Shown here: in pieces, positions 52,088-61,970 of the stretch
Layout: each line of letters starts with the position of its first letter
Position numbering within the stretch: the stretch's first letter is position 1
Origin: Mucilaginibacter frigoritolerans
Lineage (GTDB): Bacteria; Bacteroidota; Bacteroidia; Sphingobacteriales; Sphingobacteriaceae
Direction: 5' to 3'
Assembly: GCF_007830615.1 (NCBI RefSeq)
Contig: NZ_VLLI01000018.1
Coordinates: 1 to 64,000 of the forward strand
DNA: 64,000 nucleotides
Position numbers and translations under genes: made by a program
The notes under the pieces: generated by a model
Told to the model about the DNA's origin: nothing
Seen by the model: only the letters and a program-made list of their open reading frames with translations
The model's database searches: none

Positions 52088-52687
52088 ATGGGACGTAATG
52101 CACATATTCCTGCGCCGGATACTCAAAAGTTTATCATTGAGAAAACATCGGTTCTTTTTAATAAAAAAGGATATGCCGGAACATCCCTTTCTGATCTGGA
52201 AAAAGTTACCGGGCTAACCAAAGGCAGCATCTATGCGAATTTCAAAGACAAGGAAGAAGTTTCATTAAAGGTTTTCGATTATAATTTTAGCCAGCTTAGT
52301 AAAGCAATGTCTAAAAGAGTTTTTGAAAAAACTACAGCTAAAGAAAAACTATTGGCTTGCATGGACTTTTATCTCGACTTCTACCCCAACCTGCTTATTA
52401 ATGGAGGGTGTGCCATTCAAAATGCGCTTACCGAAACTGATGATACTAACTCCGTACTATTTGAAAGAGCAAAAAGTGCGTTAATATCCTGGAAAGAAAC
52501 AACAATAGCCATTATAAAAGAAGGCATTGCTAATAAAGAAATTTCGGATAAAATAACTCCTGCTGATTTTGCCATTTATATGATAGCCGTTGTAGAAGGT
52601 GCGATACTGGTATCGAGATCATTAAATGATCAGTCAGCTTTCCAATATATCCTTACCAAACTTAAAGGGGAAATAGCATCCCTATAA
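52088..52687 (+). CDS. TetR-family transcriptional regulator
   Basis: A 199-residue regulator. The helix-turn-helix lies in the first 50 residues: TSVLFNKKGYAGTSLSDLEK, then VTGLTKGSIYANFKDKEEVS. The rest is an all-helical ligand domain with LACMDFYLDFYPNLLINGGC. ATG 52088 is chosen because the region from 52073 is inside the operator. It is followed after 29 bases by a fabF-type gene, so the two are probably one operon and the ligand may be a fatty acyl or polyketide-like compound. Confidence 0.9.
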   Translation: MGRNAHIPAPDTQKFIIEKTSVLFNKKGYAGTSLSDLEKVTGLTKGSIYANFKDKEEVSLKVFDYNFSQLSKAMSKRVFEKTTAKEKLLACMDFYLDFYPNLLINGGCAIQNALTETDDTNSVLFERAKSALISWKETTIAIIKEGIANKEISDKITPADFAIYMIAVVEGAILVSRSLNDQSAFQYILTKLKGEIASL

Positions 52688-52716
52688 TTTTTTTTAAAGA
52701 ATAAATACCGATTAGT

Positions 52717-53973
52717 ATGAAAAAAAGAAGAGTAGTAGTAACAGGGTTGGGTACCATCAATCCTTTAGGCAATAATGTTAATGAGTTTTGGAACAATTGT
52801 ATTGAAGGTAAGTCGGGGGCCGGACCGATAACTAAATTTGATTCCTCAAAATTCAAAACCCACTTTGCATGTGAGGTGAAGGGATTTAATGCTGAAGATT
52901 ATTTTAGTCGAAAAGATATACGGAAGTATGATCTGTTTACGCAATATGCCGTTGCTGCAACAGATGAAGCAGTAAAAGATGCCGGACTAAATTTTGAAGG
53001 ATTGAACGATAAGGAAAGAGCTAAAATTGGCGTTATATGGGCGTCGGGCTATGGCGGAATTTCAACTTTTGAAGAGCAATTACAAGAGTTTTACAGTGGT
53101 GATGGCACCCCCAGATTTAATCCTTTTTTTATCCCTAAAATTATTACGGACATAGCTGCCGGCGTAATTTCTATGCGATATGATTTATACGGCCCTAATT
53201 ATTGTACCGTTTCGGCCTGCGCTTCATCAAATACCGCCATTATAAACGCCTTTGACCTAATCAGGTTAGGACGGGCAAATCTGATAATTGCGGGCGGGTC
53301 AGAAGCATCCATTACCCCCGCCTCTATTAGGGGCTTTAATGCTTCGCAGGCACTATCAAAAAGAAACGATAGCCCTGAAACTGCTTCCCGGCCATTTGAT
53401 ATGGAAAGAGACGGATTTGTAGCGGGCGAGGGTGCAGGGGCGTTAATCATTGAAGAGTATGAACATGCCATAAACAGGGGTGCCATTATTTATGCCGAAT
53501 TTATGGGAGGAGGTATGGCTACAGATGCCTATCACCTTACTTCCACTCATCCTGAAGGGCGTGGCGCCGCATTAGGTATGCAGGCAGCCCTGGAAGACTC
53601 AGAACTCAGCGCTTCTGATATAGCCTATATTAATGCACATGCAACTTCTACTTCAGCAGGCGATTTAAGTGAGTTAAAAGCGATAGCTTCTATTTTTGAG
53701 GGCAATAGAAATGTACTGATTAGTGCTACAAAATCAATGACAGGACATCTGTTGGGAGCCGCCGGAGCAGTAGAAGCCATATTAACAATATTGGCTATTC
53801 GTCATCAAACTATTCCGGCTACAATCAACACTACCTCAATTGATCCGGCCGTGCCGAAATGCCTTAATATACTTATTGGTCATGCTATTAAAAAAGAGAT
53901 AAATTATACCATGAATAATACTTTTGGTTTTGGCGGCCATACCGCAACTTCGATTTTTGGAAAAATGGAATGA
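52717..53973 (+). CDS. fabF: Beta-ketoacyl-ACP synthase II-type condensing enzyme
   Basis: A 418-residue thiolase-fold enzyme that extends an acyl chain by two carbons with malonyl-ACP. The nucleophile Cys is in TVSACASSNTAI, and the two His residues are in YINAHATSTSAGDLSELKAI and SMTGHLLGAAGAVEA; the C-terminal NNTFGFGGHTATSIF is slightly unusual but family-like. Length is typical. It follows a TetR regulator and is not next to acpP or other fab genes, so it is more likely a specialised paralogue than the housekeeping FabF. Confidence 0.92.
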   Translation: MKKRRVVVTGLGTINPLGNNVNEFWNNCIEGKSGAGPITKFDSSKFKTHFACEVKGFNAEDYFSRKDIRKYDLFTQYAVAATDEAVKDAGLNFEGLNDKERAKIGVIWASGYGGISTFEEQLQEFYSGDGTPRFNPFFIPKIITDIAAGVISMRYDLYGPNYCTVSACASSNTAIINAFDLIRLGRANLIIAGGSEASITPASIRGFNASQALSKRNDSPETASRPFDMERDGFVAGEGAGALIIEEYEHAINRGAIIYAEFMGGGMATDAYHLTSTHPEGRGAALGMQAALEDSELSASDIAYINAHATSTSAGDLSELKAIASIFEGNRNVLISATKSMTGHLLGAAGAVEAILTILAIRHQTIPATINTTSIDPAVPKCLNILIGHAIKKEINYTMNNTFGFGGHTATSIFGKME

Positions 53974-54106
53974 TGTATATCAATTAATTGCAAATGGCAA
54001 CCTATTGTTCAAAAGTAAATTTCAGAAAACAGGGATTGAAGGGCGTTAGTCTGACAGAATAAAAGCTAATCCGATTAATCTGCCGATTTATCTTAACTTA
54101 GTTCAA

Positions 54107-54694
54107 TTGGAAATCACATTTGATGAACTGATCGACAGTTACCTTGCCACTAATGTGGGTACAGTTAAAAACTTTCTTAGTAAAGCGCTGTCAGCTCATT
54201 TAGCCGATAATATAACTGCGCTTTATGCTGATGGCCTGCTGCTTTCCGCTGGTACTGGGAATGATTTGCTGGTAAAGCATGATAAGCGTATACGAAGTGA
54301 TAAAATTTATTGGTTAGACCGGATTCATAATAATGTTTATGAAAACGATTTTTTTGATCTGATGGACCGCTTTGTTAAACACCTCAACAGTACCTGTTAT
54401 ACGGGCATTACTGGTTATGAATTTCATTATACACTTTATGAAAAAGGAAGCTTTTACAAGCGGCATCTGGATAATTTTAAGCAAAACGGGACCAGGGCCT
54501 TCTCTATGATCATGTATTTAAACAATGAAGTTGATGGTGGCGCATTACGCATTTACCAGGGAAATGCCTCACAGGATATTACACCCAATGCCGGTAAAAG
54601 CGTATTCTTTAAAAGTAACGAACTGGAACATGAAGTTTTGGTAACCCATTTACCACGAATGAGCATTACCGGTTGGTTAAAGATTGCCGGATAA
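54107..54694 (+). CDS. 2OG-Fe(II) oxygenase
   Basis: A 195-residue dioxygenase of the PKHD/prolyl 4-hydroxylase-like group. The iron ligands are His and Asp in FYKRHLDNFKQ and the distal His in NELEHEVLV; the 2-oxoglutarate Arg is in PRMSITGWLKI. The block SMIMYLNNEVDGGALRIYQ is the typical beta-strand stretch between them. Start is TTG 54107, as no closer in-frame ATG exists until residue 86, so translation may be weak. It follows the fabF gene by 133 bases. The hydroxylated substrate is unknown. Confidence 0.87.
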   Translation: MEITFDELIDSYLATNVGTVKNFLSKALSAHLADNITALYADGLLLSAGTGNDLLVKHDKRIRSDKIYWLDRIHNNVYENDFFDLMDRFVKHLNSTCYTGITGYEFHYTLYEKGSFYKRHLDNFKQNGTRAFSMIMYLNNEVDGGALRIYQGNASQDITPNAGKSVFFKSNELEHEVLVTHLPRMSITGWLKIAG

Positions 54695-54778
54695 GTCGGG
54701 TTGTTGCACTTGAAGAAATGCCAATAACAAACAACTGATAACACAATTCAATTTCAGCCTAGAAAGATGTTATTAATC

Positions 54779-57649
54779 TCAGTCTATAATCACGGTTCCC
54801 GCTAAACCCGCTTTAGAATCTGGTGAAGACTTGATCAGGATGTTCAATTGATGTTCGGTATTACCCGGAACAAATTTAACCTCTATATCTGCTTTTGTTT
54901 TGCTTGTTTTTACTTTTACTAATTTTTCATCCAGATAAACTTCCGCTGAACCTGTTACATCTTTTAATATAACTGTCCCCCCATTTATGCTCTGTGCTTT
55001 AAATGGTCTGAATGTTGTTCTATAGATAGCGAAGCTTCCGCCGACAAATTGCTGTAAAGTTCCGGGTTTTACTGGTGCCCAACTATTTTGGTCAAAATCG
55101 GTGACCTTTTGATTAGGGTCCGGGCGAGAAGAAAAGAATGGCGACAAACGCCAGTTATTAAGCGTCTGTAGCTGTTTTTGAATCGGGACAAATGGAATTT
55201 GCGGTGCACGTAAAACAGTTATGCTCACAGTATCGTTTACCAGGCCTTCAGATTTTGCGATCAACATTAGCTTGCCTTCACCACCTTCGGCACTTTGAAG
55301 TATCACCTGTGCCAGTCCATTATACAGACTGCGTTGATTGCCCTTATCCGGTTCATGCGAATTCGCATTGCCATTACCCAGGCCTATAATGACCCCAGGT
55401 CCCTGTACTTCAAATGTTACCGGTAGGTTCGCATTTTCAACAGGCAGGCCTTTTGCATCTAATACACGGACGGTTACCGGAACTGCATCCCAACCCTCAC
55501 CCTTAATAGTTTGCCTATCGGGTATCAACTGCAACTTTACCGGCTTGCCTGCCGTCTCTGTTACAAAATGAGCAACCTCTTTGCCGTTTTTATAACTTAT
55601 AGCTTCTAGCCTGCCAGGTGTGTAGGGTATTTCCCAGGTGTTCATTTCATATTTATCAACTACCTGTTCACCAATCTCTTTACCATTAAGAATTAGTTTT
55701 ACTTTATCGGCGTTGGTCATGGCCATTATCTTGATTTTTTTTCCAATGCTATCTACAGGCCAGGTCCAGTGGGGTACCAGATGTAAAATAGGGCGGTCAT
55801 CAACCCATTGGGCCTGGTGAATGTAAAATGCTGTTTTAGGAAAGCCGCACATATCCATTATACCAAAACTTGAACTGGCGGTAGGCCAGTTAAAAGGCTG
55901 CGGTTCGCCCCGGTAATCAAAACCGGTCCAAACAAAACAACCAGCTATAAACGGGCGCTCGGCTATGGCCTTCCAGCCTACCCGGTGTGTGGTACCCCAA
56001 TCCGATGTCTGGCTGTCATAGTCGGCTAAAAAATGTTTTTTAAGATCACTGGTATACTCGCCTCTGGTATCAAGCGCCGATTCATCTTCAGAACTGATCA
56101 TCTTCATAGTTGGGTTTTCTTTATGAAATCGGTCATAATTCTCAACCTGGTAATTAAATCCAACAATATCAACCGCCTGTGAAACATTAACAGGAGCAAA
56201 TAAGCCGCCACTTGCAGCAGCTGTTACGTATCGGGTAGTATCTAGTTTTTTAACAACGGCATTCATCCGCCTAACCATTTCGTAGCCATTTTCGCTACCA
56301 GCCATTGGTTCCTCATTAAATACCGACCATAAAATGATACTTGGGTGGTTCCTGTCGCGGCGTACCATCCACTCCATCTGACGCATATACTCCGGCGAGG
56401 TGTTAAAATTTCTGTTCTCGTCCATTACCAATATGCCTATTCGATCACAGGCTTCCAGAAATTCGGCAGCCGGTGGATTATGAGAACAGCGGTATGCATT
56501 TACGCCCATTTCCTTTAACTTCTTCAGCCTGAAATCCCAAATGGAATTAGGCACTGCTACTCCTATGCCAGCATGATCTTGGTGGTTACAGGTACCTTTT
56601 AATTTAACCCGTTTATCATTGAGATAAAAACCAGAATCCGCTGTAAAACGAATAGTACGAAACCCGCAGGAAGTGATAAGGGTATCTATTCCGGCGCCAC
56701 TTTGCTTTAAAATTGTCCTTACCTTATAAAGAGTGGGTTTATCAAGCGTCCATAATTGCGGGTTGGCTATTGGGAGAGATAAAGACGCTACGGTTTTATC
56801 CAGGGAAGCAGCTTGCGCATTTACGCGTGATTGTACAATTTCTTTCCCCTTTGGATCAATCAGGGTTGATTCCACCTCAATACTACTCTCTTTTTTTCCT
56901 GAATTTTCAATAGTAACCTCTACCGGAACACCCCATAAACCATTACTCTTTACTGGTTGCGCGTACACCCCATCAGTCACTATATGCACAGGCGAACGTT
57001 TTACAAGCCAGGCATGTCGGTACATTCCTGCGCCTTCATACCACCAGCCTTCCTGCGCAATAGCATCAACCCGTACGGCAATGGTATTTATTTCTTCCCC
57101 ATATTTTGCAAAAGGCGTTATATCAATATATGAAGAGGTATAACCACACCAGTTACGGTGTACCAAAGTGCCATTTACCCAAATGGTACAAAATGTAGAA
57201 ATACCATCAAACTGTAATTCAAGGTACTTACCATGATCGGCATTGTCAATCTTAAAACTTCGGCGGTACCATCCTATTCCTCTTTGTTTATATCCTTGCG
57301 ATAAATTGGCTGTTGAATCAAAAGGCTGATCTACAGCCCAGTCATGTGGCAGATTAAGCACCCGCCAGTCTGAATCGTCAAATTCCGGAGCGGCCGCTCC
57401 CCAGGCCCTGCCTGCCTTAGCATTGGCATAGCTCATGCCATGGCCTGTAATTACAGGAAAAGGGACGTCACCCAAATGGAAACTCCAGCCTTTGTCAAAT
57501 GATAAACGCTGTGCGTCGCTGTCCTGAGCAAAAAAAATGGCTACAATAATTAAAAACGCAAAACGTAACCTTAAAAGTTTAAAAACTTTTTTTTTGTTAT
57601 AAGCAGGATAGCTTTCGCTTGATATAACTGAAGAAGAGCGCATTTTCAT
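54779..57649 (-). CDS. GH2-family beta-galactosidase-like enzyme
   Basis: A 956-residue exported glycosidase (signal sequence to about residue 47, ending DSDAQ). Domains in order: sugar-binding jelly roll (50-220), immunoglobulin-like (225-335), TIM barrel (340-640), DUF4982 (650-710), an Ig-like region (720-820) and a C-terminal jelly-roll-like region (840-956). The catalytic acid is Glu446 in LWSVFNEEP, and the probable nucleophile is Glu521 in MISSEDES, where the context is unusual for the family. It would remove beta-linked galactose, glucuronate or a related sugar. Divergent from the GH95 gene. Confidence 0.88.
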   Translation of the reverse strand: MKMRSSSVISSESYPAYNKKKVFKLLRLRFAFLIIVAIFFAQDSDAQRLSFDKGWSFHLGDVPFPVITGHGMSYANAKAGRAWGAAAPEFDDSDWRVLNLPHDWAVDQPFDSTANLSQGYKQRGIGWYRRSFKIDNADHGKYLELQFDGISTFCTIWVNGTLVHRNWCGYTSSYIDITPFAKYGEEINTIAVRVDAIAQEGWWYEGAGMYRHAWLVKRSPVHIVTDGVYAQPVKSNGLWGVPVEVTIENSGKKESSIEVESTLIDPKGKEIVQSRVNAQAASLDKTVASLSLPIANPQLWTLDKPTLYKVRTILKQSGAGIDTLITSCGFRTIRFTADSGFYLNDKRVKLKGTCNHQDHAGIGVAVPNSIWDFRLKKLKEMGVNAYRCSHNPPAAEFLEACDRIGILVMDENRNFNTSPEYMRQMEWMVRRDRNHPSIILWSVFNEEPMAGSENGYEMVRRMNAVVKKLDTTRYVTAAASGGLFAPVNVSQAVDIVGFNYQVENYDRFHKENPTMKMISSEDESALDTRGEYTSDLKKHFLADYDSQTSDWGTTHRVGWKAIAERPFIAGCFVWTGFDYRGEPQPFNWPTASSSFGIMDMCGFPKTAFYIHQAQWVDDRPILHLVPHWTWPVDSIGKKIKIMAMTNADKVKLILNGKEIGEQVVDKYEMNTWEIPYTPGRLEAISYKNGKEVAHFVTETAGKPVKLQLIPDRQTIKGEGWDAVPVTVRVLDAKGLPVENANLPVTFEVQGPGVIIGLGNGNANSHEPDKGNQRSLYNGLAQVILQSAEGGEGKLMLIAKSEGLVNDTVSITVLRAPQIPFVPIQKQLQTLNNWRLSPFFSSRPDPNQKVTDFDQNSWAPVKPGTLQQFVGGSFAIYRTTFRPFKAQSINGGTVILKDVTGSAEVYLDEKLVKVKTSKTKADIEVKFVPGNTEHQLNILIKSSPDSKAGLAGTVIID

Positions 57650-57954
57650 TAAGTTTTAGTTGAATCCTGTAAAGCTTATAAACTTTACAAAGAAAGGTAT
57701 TGGTTAGTTGTTATTAATTTAGCTGGCATAACCTGGAGTGATCCTAAGATTATATTTTTTTATTCTTTATTAGAATTACTTTTTTTGCAATTCGTTAAAT
57801 TTAAATTTTACATTCGATTTTGAGGGTTTTGCTATTTTCTTTTAAAGGATTGTTTATAATATTTTAAGTGTAATATACACAATTATTAAGATGTAAAAAA
57901 TCTGATTTTTGAATCCTATAATTTGCTCTGTATAAAATAATAAAATCAAAAAGC
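57650..57954. other. Gene-free divergent promoter region
   Basis: The 305-base gap between the GH2 and GH95 genes is very AT-rich. The only structure I see is TGTAAAG (57668-57674) with its complement CTTTACA at about 57683-57689, a candidate operator close to the GH2 start. No -7 box could be chosen with confidence. Confidence 0.4.
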
Positions 57955-60411
57955 ATGAAACGTACTCTGCTCTTCATTTTTTCAGTTATCCCTTTCTCCC
58001 TCTTGGCCCAGCACCATTTAAAATTATGGTATAAACAGCCTGCCAAGATATGGACAGAAGCATTGCCTGTAGGCAATGGCCGTTTGGGCGCAATGGTTTT
58101 TGGTGATGTAAATGAAGAAACTATTTCACTAAATGAAGGGACATTATGGTCTGGCGGCCCGGTGAAAACTAACATCAATCCAGATGCACCTAAATATTTG
58201 GCCAAAGTACGCGAAGCATTATTGGTAAAGCATGACTATGCCGAAGCCGATAGGTTAGAAAAAAAGATGCAGGGGTTATACACAGAATCATACCTGCCAC
58301 TTGCCGACCTGATTATCAATCAACAACTGAAAGACACTACAACATCTGCGTACTACCGTGATCTGGATTTAAGTAATGCAATAGCTACTACAAGGTTTAC
58401 TTCTGCGGGCATCAGCTACACGCGTGAGGTTTTTTCATCTGCACCAAACCAGGTAATAGTTGTTAGGCTTACAGCCGATAAAACAGGGATGCTGAATTTT
58501 AAAATAGCTTCAAAAAGCCAGCTGCATTACCAGGTTACGACTAATAGTAATAACGAATTTGTGTTGAAGGGAAAAGCTCCATCACACGCTGATCCAAGTT
58601 ATTACACTCATAACAACCACCCAGTTGAATACAATGATGCCGATAAATGTGCAGGGATGCGTTTTGAACTGATTATTAAGGCGATTAACGAAGGAGGAAC
58701 AGTGGAAAGCGATAGTAGTGGTATTTCGGTAAAAAATGCAGCCTCGGTTACCTTATTAATTTCGGCAGCGACAAGCTTTAACGGTTTTAACCATTGTCCG
58801 GACAAAGACGAACACCTGCTTGCTGAAAACTATCTAAACAAAGCCTCCAAATTAACTTACGCAACATTACGCAACCAGCATATAGCCGACTATCAAAAAT
58901 ATTTCAACAGGGTATCATTTGAGATTAAAAGCAATACCCGTGATAAAAACGACGACCTACCAACCGACCAAAGAATAAATGCTTATACTAAAGGAGCTAT
59001 TGACCCGGATTATGAAACGCTTTACTTTCAGTACGGGCGTTACCTGCTAATTTCGAGCTCAAGGCCCGGTGGTGCACCTGCCAATCTGCAAGGTATCTGG
59101 AATAATGAATTGCGCCCGCCATGGAGTTCAAATTATACTATTAATATCAACACAGAAATGAATTATTGGCCGGCAGAAGTTACTAATCTTTCAGAAATGC
59201 ACCAGCCATTATTCGGATTAATAAAAGGACTTTCTGTTACGGGCAAAACTACGGCTAAACAGTTTTATAATATGAATGGATGGGTTGCCCATCACAATAC
59301 AGATATATGGGCACAATCAAACCCAGTTGGCGACTTAGGGCATGGAGACCCTAAATGGGCCAACTGGACCATGGGCGGCAATTGGCTTTGCAGGCATTTA
59401 TGGGAGCATTATTTATATACCAACGATAAGGCATTCTTAAAAAATGAAGCATATCCTTTAATGAAAGGCGCGGCAACTTTTTGTTTGGATTGGCTAGTTG
59501 AAGATAAAAATGGCTACCTGGTTACTGCTCCGGGCTTATCTCCCGAAAACGACTTTATTGACGAAAATGGAAAACAAGGTGACGTTTCTGTTGCCACAAC
59601 CATGGATATGTCAATCATTTACGACCTTTTTACTAACCTGATCAACGCGTCGAAAACGCTGAATATTGACCCCAATTTCAGGGCATTACTTATAGAAAAA
59701 AGAAATAAATTATATCCGCTTCACATCGGCCAAATGGGCAATCTGCAGGAATGGTTTAAAGATTTTAAAGATGTAGACCCACATCACCGGCATGTATCGC
59801 ATTTATTTGGTCTATATCCGGGCAATCAAATCTCTCCGGTAACTACACCTAAATTTGCAGCGGCGGCACGTAAAACACTTGAAATCAGAGGTGATGATGG
59901 CACCGGCTGGAGCCTTGCCTGGAAAATTAGTTTTTGGGCAAGACTATTAGATGGTAACCATGCTCACTTGTTGATAAGGGAGCTGCTTAAAACCTGCCTT
60001 CAATCGCAAACGGACGATCATCATGGAGGTGGTGTATACCCCAATATGTTTGATTCATGCCCGCCTTTTCAAATTGACGGTAATTTTGGCGGCACAGCAG
60101 GCATGGCCGAAATGCTTATCCAAAGCCATTTAAATGATATTTATTTGTTACCAGCACTGCCAGAAGCATGGAGCAACGGCGAGGCAAAGGGGCTTAAGGC
60201 ACGTGGTAATTTCGTGGTTGATATGAACTGGAGCAACAGTAAATTAACTACGGCTAAGGTTCTTGCTGTTAATGGTGGCATTTGTAAAATACGTACTGCC
60301 GGTAAAATTAAGGTAAAAGAAGCTTCAGCAAAAAGCATTCACACCAATTATGGGTATGTAACGGCTTTTACTACTCAAAAGGGAAAAGAATATCACATAG
60401 TGGCATTGTAA
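57955..60411 (+). CDS. GH95-family alpha-L-fucosidase
   Basis: An 818-residue exported enzyme (signal peptide to residue 19, ending LLAQ). The GH95 catalytic set is visible: Asn397 and Asn399 in NINTEMNYWPAEVTN, the Glu531 position in GLSPENDF, and Asp708 in PPFQIDGNFGG, corresponding to the inverting mechanism of the family type enzyme. N-terminal beta domain (20-290), then the alpha/alpha barrel. It removes alpha-1,2-linked fucose or, in some members, galactose from glycans. It shares an operon with an SGNH esterase 20 bases downstream and is divergent from GH2. Confidence 0.92.
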   Translation: MKRTLLFIFSVIPFSLLAQHHLKLWYKQPAKIWTEALPVGNGRLGAMVFGDVNEETISLNEGTLWSGGPVKTNINPDAPKYLAKVREALLVKHDYAEADRLEKKMQGLYTESYLPLADLIINQQLKDTTTSAYYRDLDLSNAIATTRFTSAGISYTREVFSSAPNQVIVVRLTADKTGMLNFKIASKSQLHYQVTTNSNNEFVLKGKAPSHADPSYYTHNNHPVEYNDADKCAGMRFELIIKAINEGGTVESDSSGISVKNAASVTLLISAATSFNGFNHCPDKDEHLLAENYLNKASKLTYATLRNQHIADYQKYFNRVSFEIKSNTRDKNDDLPTDQRINAYTKGAIDPDYETLYFQYGRYLLISSSRPGGAPANLQGIWNNELRPPWSSNYTININTEMNYWPAEVTNLSEMHQPLFGLIKGLSVTGKTTAKQFYNMNGWVAHHNTDIWAQSNPVGDLGHGDPKWANWTMGGNWLCRHLWEHYLYTNDKAFLKNEAYPLMKGAATFCLDWLVEDKNGYLVTAPGLSPENDFIDENGKQGDVSVATTMDMSIIYDLFTNLINASKTLNIDPNFRALLIEKRNKLYPLHIGQMGNLQEWFKDFKDVDPHHRHVSHLFGLYPGNQISPVTTPKFAAAARKTLEIRGDDGTGWSLAWKISFWARLLDGNHAHLLIRELLKTCLQSQTDDHHGGGVYPNMFDSCPPFQIDGNFGGTAGMAEMLIQSHLNDIYLLPALPEAWSNGEAKGLKARGNFVVDMNWSNSKLTTAKVLAVNGGICKIRTAGKIKVKEASAKSIHTNYGYVTAFTTQKGKEYHIVAL

Positions 60412-60431
60412 ATTAATTATTGAAAATAAGC

Positions 60432-61193
60432 ATGAATAACAGAAGGGATTTCCTTAAAAAAGCATCCATAGCTGGTGTTGCTGCCTTAACGGGGTCTCAA
60501 ATGTTGAGAGCCGGCGCGTATAACGAAGTATCATTATCAGATGATACTGTTTCAAAAACATTTCTTTTTCAGGGCGATTCAATTACCGATGGCGGCCGCA
60601 GCAATAACCTTGATTGGAACCACGTTTTCGGCCAGGATTATGCTTATTTGATTGTCAGTCGCCTAAATTTTGATTATCCGAACAGGGATTACAAGTTTTT
60701 TAACCGCGGCATTAGCGGCAACACCGTTGGCGACCTTGCTGCACGCTGGCAAAAAGATACACTTCAAATTAAACCAGACTTGTTAAGCATATTGGTTGGC
60801 ATCAATGATGTATTTGCAGTGGTAGTGAAAGGTGAGAAAATTACTGCTGATGATTTTGGGCATACTTATGATACACTTTTGACCCAAACAATTCAGGCCT
60901 TGCCAAATATTGAACTTGTACTTTGCGAGCCCTTTATCTTGCCGGTAGGCATGGTTAAAAATAACCCAACTCTATGGACAACTGAAGTGCAAAAGCGCCA
61001 GCCTATAGTAAAGGAATTAGCTGCTAAATATAAAGCCGTTTATGTACCGCTTCAGGATGCGTTTAATAAAGCTGCACTTAAAGCACCAGCCGATCATTGG
61101 ATTTGGGATGGCATTCATCCTATGCCAGCCGGCCATGAATTGATTGCCAGAGAATGGCTAAAAACCGTAAACAAGCATTATAAAATTTATTAA
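60432..61193 (+). CDS. SGNH/GDSL hydrolase with twin-arginine signal
   Basis: A 253-residue esterase. The Tat signal is NNRRDFLKKASIAGVAALT. Block I with the catalytic Ser is FLFQGDSITDGG; the Gly of block II is in NRGISGNTVGD; the Asn of block III is in LVGINDVF; and Asp and His of block V lie in WDGIHPMPAGHEL. It probably deacetylates or de-esterifies carbohydrate so that GH95 and GH2 can act. Start ATG 60432 (12 bases inside an in-frame TTG at 60420). Probably transcribed with the GH95 gene. Confidence 0.9.
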   Translation: MNNRRDFLKKASIAGVAALTGSQMLRAGAYNEVSLSDDTVSKTFLFQGDSITDGGRSNNLDWNHVFGQDYAYLIVSRLNFDYPNRDYKFFNRGISGNTVGDLAARWQKDTLQIKPDLLSILVGINDVFAVVVKGEKITADDFGHTYDTLLTQTIQALPNIELVLCEPFILPVGMVKNNPTLWTTEVQKRQPIVKELAAKYKAVYVPLQDAFNKAALKAPADHWIWDGIHPMPAGHELIAREWLKTVNKHYKIY

Positions 61194-61286
61194 TTGAAAC
61201 CCCTTGATGATTGCTGAGTTTTGATACAACATAGGAAATTTTAACATAAACACATTTCTATTATTTAGAATAATTCTAAAAAATTC

Positions 61287-61325
61287 AACAATTGTAATTA
61301 TCAATTGTTATATCCATTACCTTTG
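61287..61325 (+). promoter_or_regulatory. Palindromic operator and promoter of the first small Cys-motif gene
   Basis: AACAATTG at 61287-61294 and CAATTGTT at 61302-61309 are a perfect inverted repeat with a seven-base spacer. The -7 box TACCTTTG lies at 61318-61325, with TTG at 61292-61294 for the -33 element. The dyad lies across the promoter, and ATG 61331 is five bases after the box. A repressor, perhaps of the metal-responsive kind, is expected to bind. Confidence 0.6.
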
Positions 61326-61330
61326 CGCAA

Positions 61331-61708
61331 ATGCTCAAAAAAACCATTGCTATATGTTTGCTTGTTACGCTGATCAGTTCCAACTTTTCGCGTTTCTTCA
61401 TATATGCAGGTTTTGAGCTGAACCATAAATATATAGCCGAGAACTTTTGCATTAACAAGAGCCGCCCATGGATGCATTGCAATGGTCATTGTTATTTCAT
61501 GAGAAAGATTAAAGAAGCTCAGGAAAACGAAAAAAAACAAGATCGGGCTAATCAGCAAAACCATAATCAGGAAGCACTTCCGGCAATATTGCCTGTTTCA
61601 TTACTGGCGTTTAAAGACATGGCACCGAAAGTAACTTATCCAAAATCAACTACTCCGGAGATAATTCACCGTTCTTACACTATTTTACTTCCACCAAAAG
61701 TCGTTTAA
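61331..61708 (+). CDS. Small membrane-anchored protein with CX9CXGXC motif, copy 1
   Basis: A 125-residue protein of a family I cannot name. Residues 5-26 form one membrane segment. Then follow Cys40, His49, Cys50, His53 and Cys54 in NFCINK and MHCNGHCYFMRKI, and a Lys/Glu/Gln-rich helix (KEAQENEKKQ). The C-terminal part is variable and ends PPKVV. The conserved Cys and His suggest metal or disulfide chemistry. A paralogue lies at 61971 and a TonB-dependent receptor follows at 62525, a repeated arrangement for uptake genes. Function is unknown. Confidence 0.7.
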   Translation: MLKKTIAICLLVTLISSNFSRFFIYAGFELNHKYIAENFCINKSRPWMHCNGHCYFMRKIKEAQENEKKQDRANQQNHNQEALPAILPVSLLAFKDMAPKVTYPKSTTPEIIHRSYTILLPPKVV

Positions 61709-61970
61709 TCCCCCTCAGAAATATTGGAGATACTGTTTGCTATCTCAAATTTCTCAATTTTTAATTCAAAGCATTTAGCCTCATTTATACCAGGCTATAA
61801 TTGCGCTAATTAATCATTACCAAACGAAAATATAATTACTATTTCAAAAGGCATTTATTGATGGCCTTAACAACTATATGCAATCTGATTTTTATCAGTT
61901 TGTGTAAGAATAAAATGAATTTCCAGGCCACAATGAAAAGGGTCAAAAATATTCTGAGATAAATTAATAT

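Noticed and set aside
58795..58808. TGTCCGGACAAAG inside the GH95 gene as a tenth palindromic repeat
   Set aside because: It is coding, lacks the core and spacing of the family, and is explained by codon choice.
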